From a virus, in IMG/VR virus record IMGVR_UViG_3300030042_000123, positions 1 through 64,000 of that record: a stretch of 64,000 nucleotides of DNA; one strand, written 5' to 3'. This document shows, piece after piece, positions 39,240-48,800 of this stretch (position 1 is the first letter of the stretch; the number at the start of each line of letters is the position of its first letter). The position numbers and the translations under genes are program-made. The notes below the pieces were generated by a model, which saw nothing but the letters and a program-made list of their open reading frames with translations, did no database searches and was not told the DNA's origin.

Positions 39240-40141
39240 TAGCGTATTAGTCTCCCGTGCAGGTCCGCGTTCATTAAAGCATCACCTAAATCAAGGGTTT
39301 CGAATTCATCATTTCCACTGGCAATTTTTGCTATCTTCCCAGCGGTCGATGACTTGGTGTACTTGGTGCGTGGTCCGACCCACTCTTCAGCCACGGTATT
39401 GCGCTTCGCGGCACCCGGGAAAGCCGGGGTAGCAACCCACGACGCTTCCACGAACTTCACGCCGCCGTTAGCCATTGTCTTGTGTCCGCAAAGCTCAGCC
39501 ACGCGGCGAGCAATGCCGTCGTCGTCCGTAAGGAACATGCCCTTCTGGTACGACAGGTGGTTGCAGTAGGTGTTTTGATCGGTTACGCGAGCACCGCAAT
39601 AGCTGCAAATAACGAGGTCCGTCACGCAGCCCATTGAAAGGTACTTGACCTTCTCGCTGCGAATGTCATTGATGAGCTTCTCGTGTCCGAGGTCCGTGGC
39701 AACAAGGATATCGCAGAAATAGACCCACACGGAGCCGTCACCATTGAGCTTGATCTTGCGGAGGATGGCGTCGAGGATGTGCCCCTTCGCGTACTTGGAA
39801 TTCTGGAAGTGCTCTACGAAGTTGAAGGCACCAACAAAACTACTGTGGCTGAGCTTCAGAACTTCATTCGTCCATGCGTCGTCGTTGTTGTTGACGAGGT
39901 GAGCGCATTCCGGCTTGATGAGGTAATCGTAGGGGTCGGCCTCGACCATAACGCTCGCCATAATGGTGCAGTGCGACAACAGGTATTTCGATGTGTCGGC
40001 GGACTTGCGGAAGGTTTGCGCGGCGGCTGTACCCGAGGCGGACTTCTGCCCAAACACGTGCTTTCCGTGCAGCTTGATCCAGTCCTCGGGGGCGATGACT
40101 GGTTCCTGCAAAGCGGCATTTGCTATCTTCGTAAAGGGCAT
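39239..40141 (-). CDS. Probable prohead (capsid maturation) protease
   Basis: A 300-residue protein. DPYDYLIKPECAHLVNNNDD and VGAFNFVEHFQNSKYAKGHI contain candidate catalytic His residues, and VKYLSMGCVTDLVICSYCGA fits the serine-nucleophile strand (LSMG) of herpes/HK97/T4-type prohead proteases. The CSYCG...YCNH residues form a probable zinc knuckle seen in some large-phage relatives, and EASWVATPAFPGA follows. Start at 40141 has AGGA upstream. The next gene is the scaffold-like protein, the expected substrate. The family call is from motif and position, not from a full alignment. Confidence 0.6.
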   Translation of the reverse strand: MPFTKIANAALQEPVIAPEDWIKLHGKHVFGQKSASGTAAAQTFRKSADTSKYLLSHCTIMASVMVEADPYDYLIKPECAHLVNNNDDAWTNEVLKLSHSSFVGAFNFVEHFQNSKYAKGHILDAILRKIKLNGDGSVWVYFCDILVATDLGHEKLINDIRSEKVKYLSMGCVTDLVICSYCGARVTDQNTYCNHLSYQKGMFLTDDDGIARRVAELCGHKTMANGGVKFVEASWVATPAFPGAAKRNTVAEEWVGPRTKYTKSSTAGKIAKIASGNDEFETLDLGDALMNADLHGRLIR

Positions 40142-40167
40142 AGAGTTCCTATTTAAGAGGGCTGTAG

Positions 40168-41823
40168 TTAGTAAAAGCTCCCGCAGGTAAGGCATTCCTG
40201 CAAGCTTACCCCACCGTCTGTACCGTCCTCGACGGGTTTCCCCTTCGTACTCTTACAGTTAGGGCACTTCAATCCCTCATAGACTTCAATCGATCCCTGC
40301 TTGGAATAGGCCGAAATGTAGTAGTTCTCAGTGAAAGCTCCACCGACCTCATCCCACAGTTCGTCCATGCTCATACCTGCATCCTGAGCCTCTTGCTGCA
40401 TGGCGGCGTCCAGCATGAACGCATCCTTGGCTTCGGCTTTCATGCTGTCAACTTTGTCCAAGTAAAATTCGTTTGCCTGATCGTCCGAGGCGGCGGTCTT
40501 GTCATCTTTCACGCCATCCATCACGCCTTCCATTACCTCGTCTTGCACCTGTTCATCGAGGTGCCGACGCACATCGTCACGAGGTGGGAGAAACTTCGGC
40601 GTCTCGTGAATGCCAACCAGTGCCGTCTTTGCGGCTGCGGTTTTATCATCTTCGTCATCTTCGATGTCCACGCTTGGGTCGTTCGGGGTGCCGCCCGGAG
40701 GCGTGCCCGTGCCATAGGTCTTGGTGACAGCCGCCTCTTTCGGGGCGGATTTCTTCTTGATTTCTTCCCCAGTCTTCGGGTCGTACAAATGCCAGCCTTC
40801 CGGCCAATCATCGGGGAGAGTTGCTTCGCTTTCTTCCGCAGCGTTGACACCAATCTGATCGCCAACCCCCGCGTTTTCGAGAGTTTTCTGAGCCTGCATC
40901 ACTTCGTCATCGGAAGGCTCTGGCGGTGCTTCGGGCTGTTTCCCAGTAGCATTATCGACTTTATTTTCGAACACAGCGTGGGGAGACGGACGAATAGCGC
41001 CCGTCTTATCCTGACCGAGTTGCTTCTTCAAAGCTCTATGAAAATCTTCGGCAGACGCGATATGCTTGAGTTGGTCAACGGGGCACTCCGATTCAACTTT
41101 CCCGTTCCTCAGGTACGAAACGTTCCCAGTCTTGGGATTAAACGAAAGCCGCTCACTGTTCCCCCTGAACCACAACGTAGTTCCGTCCGTAACGTGTCCC
41201 CCATAGCGGAACCCACTACCTGCGGCAACGGCATTGATCTTCTCTTCGGTAGGCGAAAATTGATCGGACATGGGATCACTCTCCTTGAAGAATGTTGCAT
41301 CACTGGGATCGACTGGGGCTGGAGCACTGGGCATCGAGGTGACGTGCGGGTTGTCCTCGTCACTTGAGAATCGACGCGCTTTGCCATTCTTGTACTCTTC
41401 GGCGAACTGGCGTAAGTCGGCGGCGGTCATCTGGGCGCAGCCCTGAATGTCTTGGCTCGAAGGAATCTTAGCGAGCACGTCGAGGGCTGTCAGAGCGCGG
41501 TTTAACGCCTCATCATATTCAGCGGGCTGAGTCTCTTCGTGCAGTTCCCTGTCTTGCTGTCCCTCTTGCTCTAACTCGCGATAGAAGTCGTCGTCGTTGT
41601 CGGCGGTCTTGCCAGTTTTACCGAGTTCGATGGACAGGAGATCGGCGGGAATACCGTCTTGAAGCGCACCACCCTCATTCTCAGTGGAGCCGCGACCCGC
41701 GTAATCCTTGCCGTTTTGGGTAGAGTAACCGGGGTCAGAGTGGTGCTGATGCTCAGCGTAATCGGGCTCGTTGATTTGTTCAAACCAAGGGTCGAGAGCT
41801 TTCTTTCGAAAAAGAGGGTTCAT
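40168..41823 (-). CDS. Large acidic virion-operon protein with C-terminal zinc ribbon
   Basis: A 551-residue protein, acidic and mostly low-complexity (QEGQQDRELHEETQPAEYDE, VDIEDDEDDKTAAAKTALVG). A compact central part (SGFRYGGHVTDGTTLWFRGN, ERLSFNPKTGNVSYLRNGKV) looks like a small beta domain. The last 40 residues contain LKCPNCKSTKGKPVEDG and LQECLTCGSFY, a four-Cys zinc ribbon. It lies just upstream of the protease gene and downstream of an EndoVII gene whose stop overlaps its ATG by 4 bp. Function unknown. Confidence 0.55.
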   Translation of the reverse strand: MNPLFRKKALDPWFEQINEPDYAEHQHHSDPGYSTQNGKDYAGRGSTENEGGALQDGIPADLLSIELGKTGKTADNDDDFYRELEQEGQQDRELHEETQPAEYDEALNRALTALDVLAKIPSSQDIQGCAQMTAADLRQFAEEYKNGKARRFSSDEDNPHVTSMPSAPAPVDPSDATFFKESDPMSDQFSPTEEKINAVAAGSGFRYGGHVTDGTTLWFRGNSERLSFNPKTGNVSYLRNGKVESECPVDQLKHIASAEDFHRALKKQLGQDKTGAIRPSPHAVFENKVDNATGKQPEAPPEPSDDEVMQAQKTLENAGVGDQIGVNAAEESEATLPDDWPEGWHLYDPKTGEEIKKKSAPKEAAVTKTYGTGTPPGGTPNDPSVDIEDDEDDKTAAAKTALVGIHETPKFLPPRDDVRRHLDEQVQDEVMEGVMDGVKDDKTAASDDQANEFYLDKVDSMKAEAKDAFMLDAAMQQEAQDAGMSMDELWDEVGGAFTENYYISAYSKQGSIEVYEGLKCPNCKSTKGKPVEDGTDGGVSLQECLTCGSFY

Positions 41824-42275
41824 GAAAACTGCTCCAAGTATACAACCGCTTCTTTGAGAAGTTGTAGACTGTCTCTAAAGTGTCCTAAAGCCAAATTACA
41901 CGTCCTACACAATAGGCCACGCACTTGCCCCGTCTCGTGATCGTGGTCAATACAGGACGCCGAATTATTACAAGACGGTAGGTAGCACTTCCCGTCTTGA
42001 GCATCCCACATCTCCTTGTATTGCTCTGGAGTCAATCCGTATTGTTCGACTCTCAAACGAAGTGCGTTTTCTTGTCGCCATTTTCGGCGAGTAGCTCGAT
42101 ACTTGGGCGAGCTTTCTTTAGCGTAGTTCGTTCGATTCCTTTTGTTAATGCATTCCTTGCAGTAGACGGCAAAGCCATTTCGACGAGGATCGCCGCATCT
42201 GTTAAACCTCTTGTGCAATTTCCACTTTTTACAACCGTTACACCACTTTTTCGTGCTCGTTATTTTGCGGTTCAT
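41820..42275 (-). CDS. Endonuclease VII-type homing endonuclease
   Basis: A 151-residue protein. KKWCNGCKKWKLHKRFNRCG with YCKECINK provides the zinc site, YGLTPEQYKEMWDAQDGKCY the central helix, and SCIDHDHETGQVRGLLCRTC plus NLALG the complete catalytic block. All hallmark residues of active EndoVII are present. Its last four bases overlap the start codon of the gene at 41823. Preceded by its own leader after a strong terminator. Confidence 0.9.
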   Translation of the reverse strand: MNRKITSTKKWCNGCKKWKLHKRFNRCGDPRRNGFAVYCKECINKRNRTNYAKESSPKYRATRRKWRQENALRLRVEQYGLTPEQYKEMWDAQDGKCYLPSCNNSASCIDHDHETGQVRGLLCRTCNLALGHFRDSLQLLKEAVVYLEQFS

Positions 42276-42308
42276 CCTATTAAAGAGCGCAAAAGCCTAA
42301 AAACAAAG

Positions 42309-42335
42309 CAAAAGGGCGACTCTTTCGAGTCGCCC
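42309..42335 (-). terminator. Strong terminator
   Basis: GGGCGACTC and GAGTCGCCC (42314-42335) form a nine-base-pair stem with a four-base loop; on the minus strand TTTTGCTTTG follows. It would end the transcript carrying the tail tube gene and the tRNA-like element. Confidence 0.85.
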
Positions 42336-42408
42336 CTTCTAATGCCTTCAAACTTTGAAGACACGCCTTGGGAAGATTGTGGACAGACAAGCCCTTGGGA
42401 AAACAGAT

Positions 42409-42496
42409 TGGCGGAAAGCACCGGGGTTGAACCGGGCAGGTTACCCTGCTACACCTTCCCAAGGCGCATCTATTAACCGCAATAGCACTGCTTTCC
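42409..42496 (-). tRNA. Type II tRNA-like element, anticodon position GGG
   Basis: 88 bases on the minus strand. Acceptor arms GGAAAGC and GCTTTCC pair fully and are followed by G and an encoded CCA. The T-loop GGTTCAACCC matches the tRNA consensus. The anticodon stem GCGCC/GGTGT encloses TTGGGAA, placing GGG at 34-36. GCAGG-GTAA-CCTGC forms a long variable arm. A D-arm (CTA...TAG around GCGGTTAA) is present, but there are two extra bases before it and no T8. G73 plus a long variable arm is serine-like, while GGG would read proline codons. It may be a functional odd tRNA, a degraded one or a mimic. Confidence 0.55.
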
Positions 42497-42570
42497 GCAG
42501 ATACGCCTTGTCCGTCTTATTCATAATACTCAGCTTTTGGAGAAAAGTCCAGACCGTTCTCCAGAATTCG

Positions 42571-43236
42571 TTAGGTGCTGTAGAGGAGTGAACGTCCCGT
42601 GGCATCGCCCTTGTTGAGACCTGCGTCAAGGAACTCGCCGTAGACAGAGCCAGCGACATCGAAAATGTCGGTGACGGTAACGGTGCAATCTTCAGTGACG
42701 GCGGCGGTGTCAACCGTGAACGCCGTGTTGTAAGACTCCATCCAGCAACCTTCATACACTGTCGCCACGGCAAGCAAGCCGGGGTTGCCAGTGTTGTTCA
42801 AACCACCTTCGTTTGGAATGTCAGCCAGAGTTGCCTGCCCGACGTTCGGGTCTTCAGTTGCAAGCTGGGAGAATACAATCTCCTGCTTGATATCGAACGG
42901 CCAGCGGTGATGCTTGAGGGAGCGGACAGCACCGCTCACGCCCGCCTTGTAGCCGACGACCTGCATGAGGTTCGCCAGATACAGACAGGTACGAGTGATT
43001 GAGATGCTGAGCGGCTGAGTCACGCCGGGAACGAGTTCCGCGACCTGATCGCCGTAGCCGAGGCCGCGAACCGCATCGACAGTCTTCGATTCTGAGTATG
43101 TGAAGGACGAGGTTACGCCCAGCTTTACGAACTTGCCGACATCAACGGCATCCGTAAAGATTTTGAACCGAGACGAGATTACAGTCTCAGTGTTGGGTGA
43201 TGTACCCTGCCGATATACGTATCCACCTTCGGACAT
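42571..43236 (-). CDS. Tail tube protein
   Basis: A 221-residue protein. FVKLGVTSSFTYSESKTVDA, VRGLGYGDQVAELVPGVTQP and GAVRSLKHHRWPFDIKQEIV follow the order of tail tube proteins of large contractile phages, where the ...RSLKHHRWPFD.. block is strongly conserved. It is expected to form the hexameric tube inside the sheath, and the sheath gene lies upstream in the same operon as in T4-like phages. GGTGGGAGG before the ATG is a strong binding site. It is followed by a non-coding stretch with a tRNA-like element and a terminator. Confidence 0.75.
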   Translation of the reverse strand: MSEGGYVYRQGTSPNTETVISSRFKIFTDAVDVGKFVKLGVTSSFTYSESKTVDAVRGLGYGDQVAELVPGVTQPLSISITRTCLYLANLMQVVGYKAGVSGAVRSLKHHRWPFDIKQEIVFSQLATEDPNVGQATLADIPNEGGLNNTGNPGLLAVATVYEGCWMESYNTAFTVDTAAVTEDCTVTVTDIFDVAGSVYGEFLDAGLNKGDATGRSLLYST

Positions 43237-43530
43237 GTTTGCCTCCCACCTTAAAAAGGGGTTTCTACACTACAATTGCGAAATCCAGAAAACTGAAATT
43301 ACAACTCGGGGAACGTAACTACCTTCGTTCCAATTCATCGCTCGTAACCTTAACGGACCTAAGGCAGTGAAATTCACCACACGATGACCCAGCGTTTTTC
43401 GTTCCCCGAATCTTCGCGAGCCGAGCATTCACCTCGGTGCTTACAAGCGGCTATTCAATTTGCCACTCATCCCGTACTGACCCACAGGCGGCTTTACCCG
43501 GTTAGTGGGGATTTCTGGATGCTCGCAAAC
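43237..43530. other. Non-coding stretch with long inverted repeats
   Basis: No credible gene on either strand. CTCGGGGAACG (about 43306-43316) and CGTTCCCCGA (about 43398-43407) can pair over 80 bases, and CCGAG/CTCGG forms a further small stem near 43430. This could be a structured leader for the tail tube gene or the end of the upstream transcript; no T-rich terminator was found. Confidence 0.35.
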
Positions 43531-44997
43531 TTATTCAGCCGAAGCTACCAGCGCCAAGCCCCTGAAAGAAGACTTCTTATTACCCTTCTCCCGGACCTTC
43601 GCAGCCGCTTCTTCGGACTCTTCCTGCATGACCTGCTTGTTCAAGGTCTTGACGGCCTCATCAGCCATCGCACCTGCGCGGAAGATACTCTCTACAAACT
43701 CGCGAACTGGACGGCTATCGTTCACCGTGCAGATCGACTTGGCGTCAAGGTAGGTCTGTTTTAGTTCCTGACCCAGCCTTTCCGCCTCCTTTACAGCTTT
43801 TTGAGCCGTCATCTCGCCAGCTAATTTGATCGGGAGCGTCGTCGTAGGACGATCCAGATGGGCGGGAGCTTCATCAATCTTGCTGTGTGCTTCGCCGATT
43901 TCTGGTGTACGTCCACCAGATTCGGTCACATCGCCTGTTGACTGATCCCACGAGAAGAAACCAGCGGCGGCGAACTTTGCGATGACCTGATGAGCGGCTC
44001 GGAGAGCGCCCTTCTTGTCACCCTTGTTGTAGCTGGCCCACGCCACGGCGTAAGGGTTGTCTACGTTCTCGTTCTTGAGTGCCTTCACCTGATCTTCACG
44101 ACCCGGAGGAGCCACAGCGACCTTCTCGGCTGCCACGAACCTCAGACCACCGAAGGATGCTTCCTTCTTGTCGTCCTTCTTTTCGTCCTTCTTGCCGAAC
44201 GGAGGAGCTTGCTTACCACCGAAATCGCCGCCCTTCTTTGAAGAGGCGACTACGCCGGGAGCGGCAGGAGCAGGAGCGGCCTCAACTGGGCGCTGTTGGA
44301 GCTTCCCAGCCAGATTCTCAACGGCTGCCTGTACGTCCTTGTCCTGTTCGAAACCTTCGAGGCTGGTCAGCTTCTTCACCAGATCGGCGAGGAAGTCGGA
44401 CGGCAGCTTGGCGAAGAGAGCATCAAGCGATCCACCGCCAGCGGCGGGGGCTGCGGGTGCGGCGGCAGGGGGAGCGACTGGAGGAGCGTCGGGCTGTGCT
44501 TCCTTTTTCTTTGCGGCAAGACGGGGAACTTCGGCTTTTTCAGGAGCCTTGGGGTTGCCCTGTTCGTCACGGTCAGTCGTGTATGCGTCATTGCCAGCGG
44601 CGGATGTCTTCTCATCGGAAGCCATCTGCGGCTGGGCGGCGGGAGCCTGTACTGGTGCCTTCTGAGTTACTTGTGCGGGACGTTGTTCCCTGCGCTTGGT
44701 TGCGATCATATCTACCTCATTCTTGGCTTGACGTGCCACTTCAGGCAGAACGGCATCGTCGAAATAATCTTCGACACTCATTGCGCCTTCGGACTGCATC
44801 TGGTCTGGCTGGCTGTGAAGCAGCGTGTCCAAATGCTTTACGGCTTGTTCCAACTGCTGGTCGTTCTTACCTTCGGCTTGAAGAGCATTGAGGACGGATT
44901 TCCCGATGTTAACCGCATCCTGCGCCGTCTCAACGGACAAGAGAATGGTTGACTTCTTTGTCTGTGCCGCTTTGCGTTGTTCCATCAACTTGCTCAT
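43531..44997 (-). CDS. Acidic/Ala-rich virion-operon protein sharing a motif with 18769-19842
   Basis: A 488-residue protein. The N-terminus is helical (AAQTKKSTILLSVETAQDAV). Residues 130-160 contain NDAYTTDRDEQGNPKAPEKA, matching SDAFSTDRDPSGNPKAPQKA in the protein at 18769. Pro/Ala linkers and a Lys-rich stretch (GKQAPPFGKKDEKKDDKKEA) follow. The C-terminal third is helical with DNPYAVAWASYNKGDKKGAL and AEMTAQKAVKEAERLGQEL-like heptads. It lies between the tail tube and sheath genes. It may be a tail chaperone, packaged internal protein or scaffold; none can be shown from sequence. Confidence 0.55.
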   Translation of the reverse strand: MSKLMEQRKAAQTKKSTILLSVETAQDAVNIGKSVLNALQAEGKNDQQLEQAVKHLDTLLHSQPDQMQSEGAMSVEDYFDDAVLPEVARQAKNEVDMIATKRREQRPAQVTQKAPVQAPAAQPQMASDEKTSAAGNDAYTTDRDEQGNPKAPEKAEVPRLAAKKKEAQPDAPPVAPPAAAPAAPAAGGGSLDALFAKLPSDFLADLVKKLTSLEGFEQDKDVQAAVENLAGKLQQRPVEAAPAPAAPGVVASSKKGGDFGGKQAPPFGKKDEKKDDKKEASFGGLRFVAAEKVAVAPPGREDQVKALKNENVDNPYAVAWASYNKGDKKGALRAAHQVIAKFAAAGFFSWDQSTGDVTESGGRTPEIGEAHSKIDEAPAHLDRPTTTLPIKLAGEMTAQKAVKEAERLGQELKQTYLDAKSICTVNDSRPVREFVESIFRAGAMADEAVKTLNKQVMQEESEEAAAKVREKGNKKSSFRGLALVASAE

Positions 44998-45007
44998 CGC
45001 TATCCTC

Positions 45008-45442
45008 TTAAATTGTTGTATCTATAAGCGTCGGCACCAGCATCTTCTGCCGCAAAATGTTCATCGACTGCTGAATACGCGATGTCATAACTGAGTACCA
45101 AGCTTCCGCTGCTTCGCTCGGGTTCAGCGTGACACAATCCAACTCGCCCTGAATCGGTGCTGGCTGATTCGGGTTCGACTTAGTTGGCAGAGCCAGCATA
45201 AAGCGTGCCGTCTTCGAACTCATCTGCGTCGTGATCCCCACAATTATGTCAGTGGCGGGGAACAAGAACGTAAACGCAGGGTTCAACGGGTCTTGAAATG
45301 TTCCTGCAAGGTTCACTTGCGGATCACCGAAGGCCGCGATATTCGCTTTGTCGCTCGCATCAGTCGGATCACCAACAAACGTGGCTATTAGCTTCACGCT
45401 GATGATGCCGTTCGCCTGTGATACCTGCGGATGTAGTTGCAT
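45008..45442 (-). CDS. Unrecognised tail-region protein
   Basis: A 144-residue protein beginning MQLHPQVSQANGIISVKLIA, beta-rich in the first 100 residues (FTFLFPATDIIVGITTQMSS) and helical at the end (AWYSVMTSRIQQSMNILRQK). A beta-domain plus C-terminal helix in a gene next to the sheath suits a small tail or baseplate protein. Its start shares one base with the stop of the EndoVII gene, whose insertion probably separated it from the sheath gene. Confidence 0.55.
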   Translation of the reverse strand: MQLHPQVSQANGIISVKLIATFVGDPTDASDKANIAAFGDPQVNLAGTFQDPLNPAFTFLFPATDIIVGITTQMSSKTARFMLALPTKSNPNQPAPIQGELDCVTLNPSEAAEAWYSVMTSRIQQSMNILRQKMLVPTLIDTTI

Positions 45443-45876
45443 TATGCCACTGCTCCTAATGTCTTTTGAAATTTTCGCAAGTACGTCTCAAGCTGGTGTA
45501 AGCGTTCGATGGAATCCTTCACCATACCTAAAGCCACGTTGCACGGGGTGCATAGAATCCCGCGTATTTCATCCGTTTCATGGTTATGGTCTATCGCCCA
45601 CCCCTTTTTACTTCCGGGTTCGGTGTTGCCACAACTGGCGCACGTTCGACCTTGTGATTCAAAAATACGTTCTCGTTCTTCCAACGAGATGCCGTATACA
45701 CGTTTAGTACGTAGTCTCTTATCTTGCATCAAAACAGCATCCCTTGTTTCAGGGCTATCCCTACGGATTTTATTCTGGGTGTGCTGACACGACCTGCACC
45801 AAGCTTGAAACCCAGACCGCCTGCGATTGTCTCGATTGCACTCGTCAATTGTCCCGCATTTTGTACAAACTGCCAT
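45442..45876 (-). CDS. Endonuclease VII-type homing endonuclease
   Basis: A 144-residue protein: VCTKCGTIDECN and AWCRSCQHTQ zinc residues, YGISLEERERIFESQGRTCA, WAIDHNHETDEIRGILCTPC and NVALG. DHNH replaces the more common DHDH, and the third His is kept, so it should be active. It sits between the sheath gene (stop at 45886) and the gene at 45442, overlapping the latter by one base. Confidence 0.9.
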   Translation of the reverse strand: MAVCTKCGTIDECNRDNRRRSGFQAWCRSCQHTQNKIRRDSPETRDAVLMQDKRLRTKRVYGISLEERERIFESQGRTCASCGNTEPGSKKGWAIDHNHETDEIRGILCTPCNVALGMVKDSIERLHQLETYLRKFQKTLGAVA

Positions 45877-45885
45877 GTATCCCCT

Positions 45886-48800
45886 TTATGATAGTTGGGT
45901 TTGAACAATGAACGTGACCGACACATACAAGAGACAGAACATCGGCTTGAAGGTGACGGTAACGTCGGCCTGTGTCGGATCGGTCGGGTCTTGCACAACC
46001 GACAAGTTCTGGTAACCGCTGATGATCTGCTGGTTAACCAAGGACGACAGGCGGGCGTTGCAGACCACCTGAATGTCGGTAACAAGCGAGTCGAGCAGCT
46101 TGCGACCGATGAACTGGTTGAGGTCGGAACGGAACACCTGCGAAACGTAGTCCGAGATCGTGGTGACTGTCGGCTCGCTGGTGAGCGGGTTCGACGGGTC
46201 AGTGGTCTTGTAGTGACGGATGAGCAGGGCACCGTTGTTGTTCAACAGGTCCGTCAAGCCATCTGACGCCATCGCGTCCAGCGTTGGGTCGTCGTAAACC
46301 ACGAGCAAGCGGCTGAAGCCGACCAAGTTCTGGAACGTGAGGGACTGTGCCACATCGTTCGATGGGTTTGCGTTCAAGCCCATCATGGCGGCTGCCATGA
46401 ATTCGCCACTTACCGCGTATTCCACCGCCACACCCGTGTTCGGGTCGGTGATGAGGATACCTGCGACTGGGGCACCGATTGCGATCATACGCTGATTCAA
46501 CAGACCGCGAGCGTTTGCACGCATCGTGCTTGGCGTCTGGAACTGATCGTAGCCGACGAAGCCGATTGCCTCGCCCTTGTAGCGAATGTTCGCCATGGTG
46601 GTCAACTGACGGCTCAAGAACTGGTGAACAGTCGGGTCAGTGCTCAGCGGGCAGATGATGTTTGCTTTCTGGTTGGTGCCCGGGAGGTTCATGGTGAGCG
46701 TCTGGATTGCGTTCATGAAGTCCTGCGAAGTTCCCTGATTGGTGCCGGGAACCACTGGGACTTGGATGACGCCGAAGGTCTGCACGCCGTTCGCGGCCAT
46801 CAACTGGATGCCGAGAGAGACGCGGTTGACCGTGTTCGGAGTACCGTAGATGGCGTAAGCAACCTTTGGGTCGGTGTAAAGATGAATCGCGTAATCAGCC
46901 GCAGTCTTCGCGGTCGTGTACGAGACGTAGTAGAACTCACCGATGCTCGGGTCGTTGCCGCTCTTGTTGAACGTGCTGATAATCACGGAGTCGCCAGCGG
47001 TCGAACCGAAGTTCGAGATGACCGTGGTGTCGAGACCCTGAATTGCGATCAGGTTGTTCGCCTGTGCTGGGGCAATGCCGGGTGTACCAGCGTTGCGGAC
47101 GGCAGCGTTTGCGCCTGTTGCGTCAGCGTACACGTTGAAGATGAGTTTGTCGCCGGGTTCGAAGTTGTAAGCTGATGGAATGTTCGGCACACCGTAACCT
47201 GCGTGGTCGGTGGGATTGACAACCGTCACACGGAACCCAGTTGCAAGGTCCTCATAGGTCTGGTCGAGGTAGCCGATGTTGTTCAGCGAGCCCGAACCCT
47301 TCGAGTTGGGCGAAGAGACCGTATAGCTGTGCGTGACGGGGGAGGTGATTGCGTTGGTGCCGCCAGACAAATTCGTAGCGCCCGTGATTGCGGCGTTGCC
47401 TGAGGTCGTACCAGACGCGGTGCAAAGAATCTGCCCACCATCAATCGTTTCGCCCGATGGGAACAAAGCTGCAATCGCGGCGAGGGACAGGGGCGTGCCA
47501 GCCCAGCTTGAGTAGATGGTAACGATGTCACCATTGATCGATACTGGGTCGGCATTCAGGTCCGTAGCGTCAATCACGATTTGGACGAGGTTGCCGCCGA
47601 TACCCGGGGTGGTCGCATGGAACGTCAGCGTGCCGGGACCGAACGACAGTGCCAGACTTGCTTGAACAGCGGGAACGATAGTCGCGTTGCCGTCGTTCTT
47701 GAAGGTCAGGGTAACTGTTTCATCAACCGCTGCACCTGCCTGAGCCTGTGCATCGGAGAAGTCGTTCGGGTAAACCACGCCCGTGTCTTGGAACGGCCCA
47801 TTCTGAGCAACAGTGCTGGCGGCTAGGTTAAATTCCACAAGCGGAGCAACGCGGTCAAGCTCATCGGTGATGATGAACGTACCGTTGCCCGCGTATCCCG
47901 GGTTGACAACCGTGACGCTATACTGATGGTCAGCCAACTGGCTGCGGTAGTACGAAGCGTACACGTTGCTGCCCGACGCTGGGGGATTGTACAGGGTCAC
48001 AAGCTGGTTTGCACCAGAGAGAGTAGCCACACGTACAGCGCCCGCAAGGAAAGCTTCCAGCGGATCGGAGCCGACGTAAACCTGAACCAACGCAGGATTG
48101 TCGGTCGTGACGCTGAGTCCGCTACCATCCACTGGTACATCGGGGAGGGTGAAGACCGTGTTCTTGCCGTTTACAGCGCCCGCGAGCGGACGGAGATAAA
48201 CTTGATCGTCCCTCAGTGCGGTGGTGATCTCAGCGGCGGTGAAGTTCGCGGATTCGCCAGCGGCGGATTGACCGATAGCCGAGGATACCGAGGCACCCCA
48301 GTTGATGGTCTGGACTGTGGAGCCATCGGGAGCAAGGATGCTGCCGAGAACGTAGTCCGTCCCCTGAACAAAGTCCGCACGATTCGGGCCGAGACCGACC
48401 TGAGTGATGGAGGAAATGTTCTGACCGGGAAGCAGATCATACGTGTTCTGCCACGAGTTGAAGTAATATTGGATCGTGAAGGACGTGGTAGTTCCGCCCA
48501 ACGCGACTGGCGCGGAGACGGGCGAAGCCAGCGTGAAGGTCCCCGCCGCACCATTCAAGGATGCGACTGCGACGTTGTTGCCGTTCACCTGAACGATGAC
48601 CTTGGTTACGTCGGTCGTGACCACGCCGCCGTTGGTCCCATCTACGATGGGGGTGTGGGCGGTTTTGAATACTGTGTTGCTGTTGCCGCCAACGCCGCCC
48701 GTGAATGGCGTTGCACCTGCGCTCACCGTCAGCGGAGCAGTGAGGTTGCCCGTGGTCGTTGTGACCGTCAGGTAGCCGCCGTCGAGCGTCGGAATACCTG

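Noticed and set aside
43384-43764. 126-codon plus-strand frame across the non-coding stretch near the tail tube gene
   Set aside because: No binding site, no recognisable motif, and half of it lies opposite the well-supported gene at 43531.
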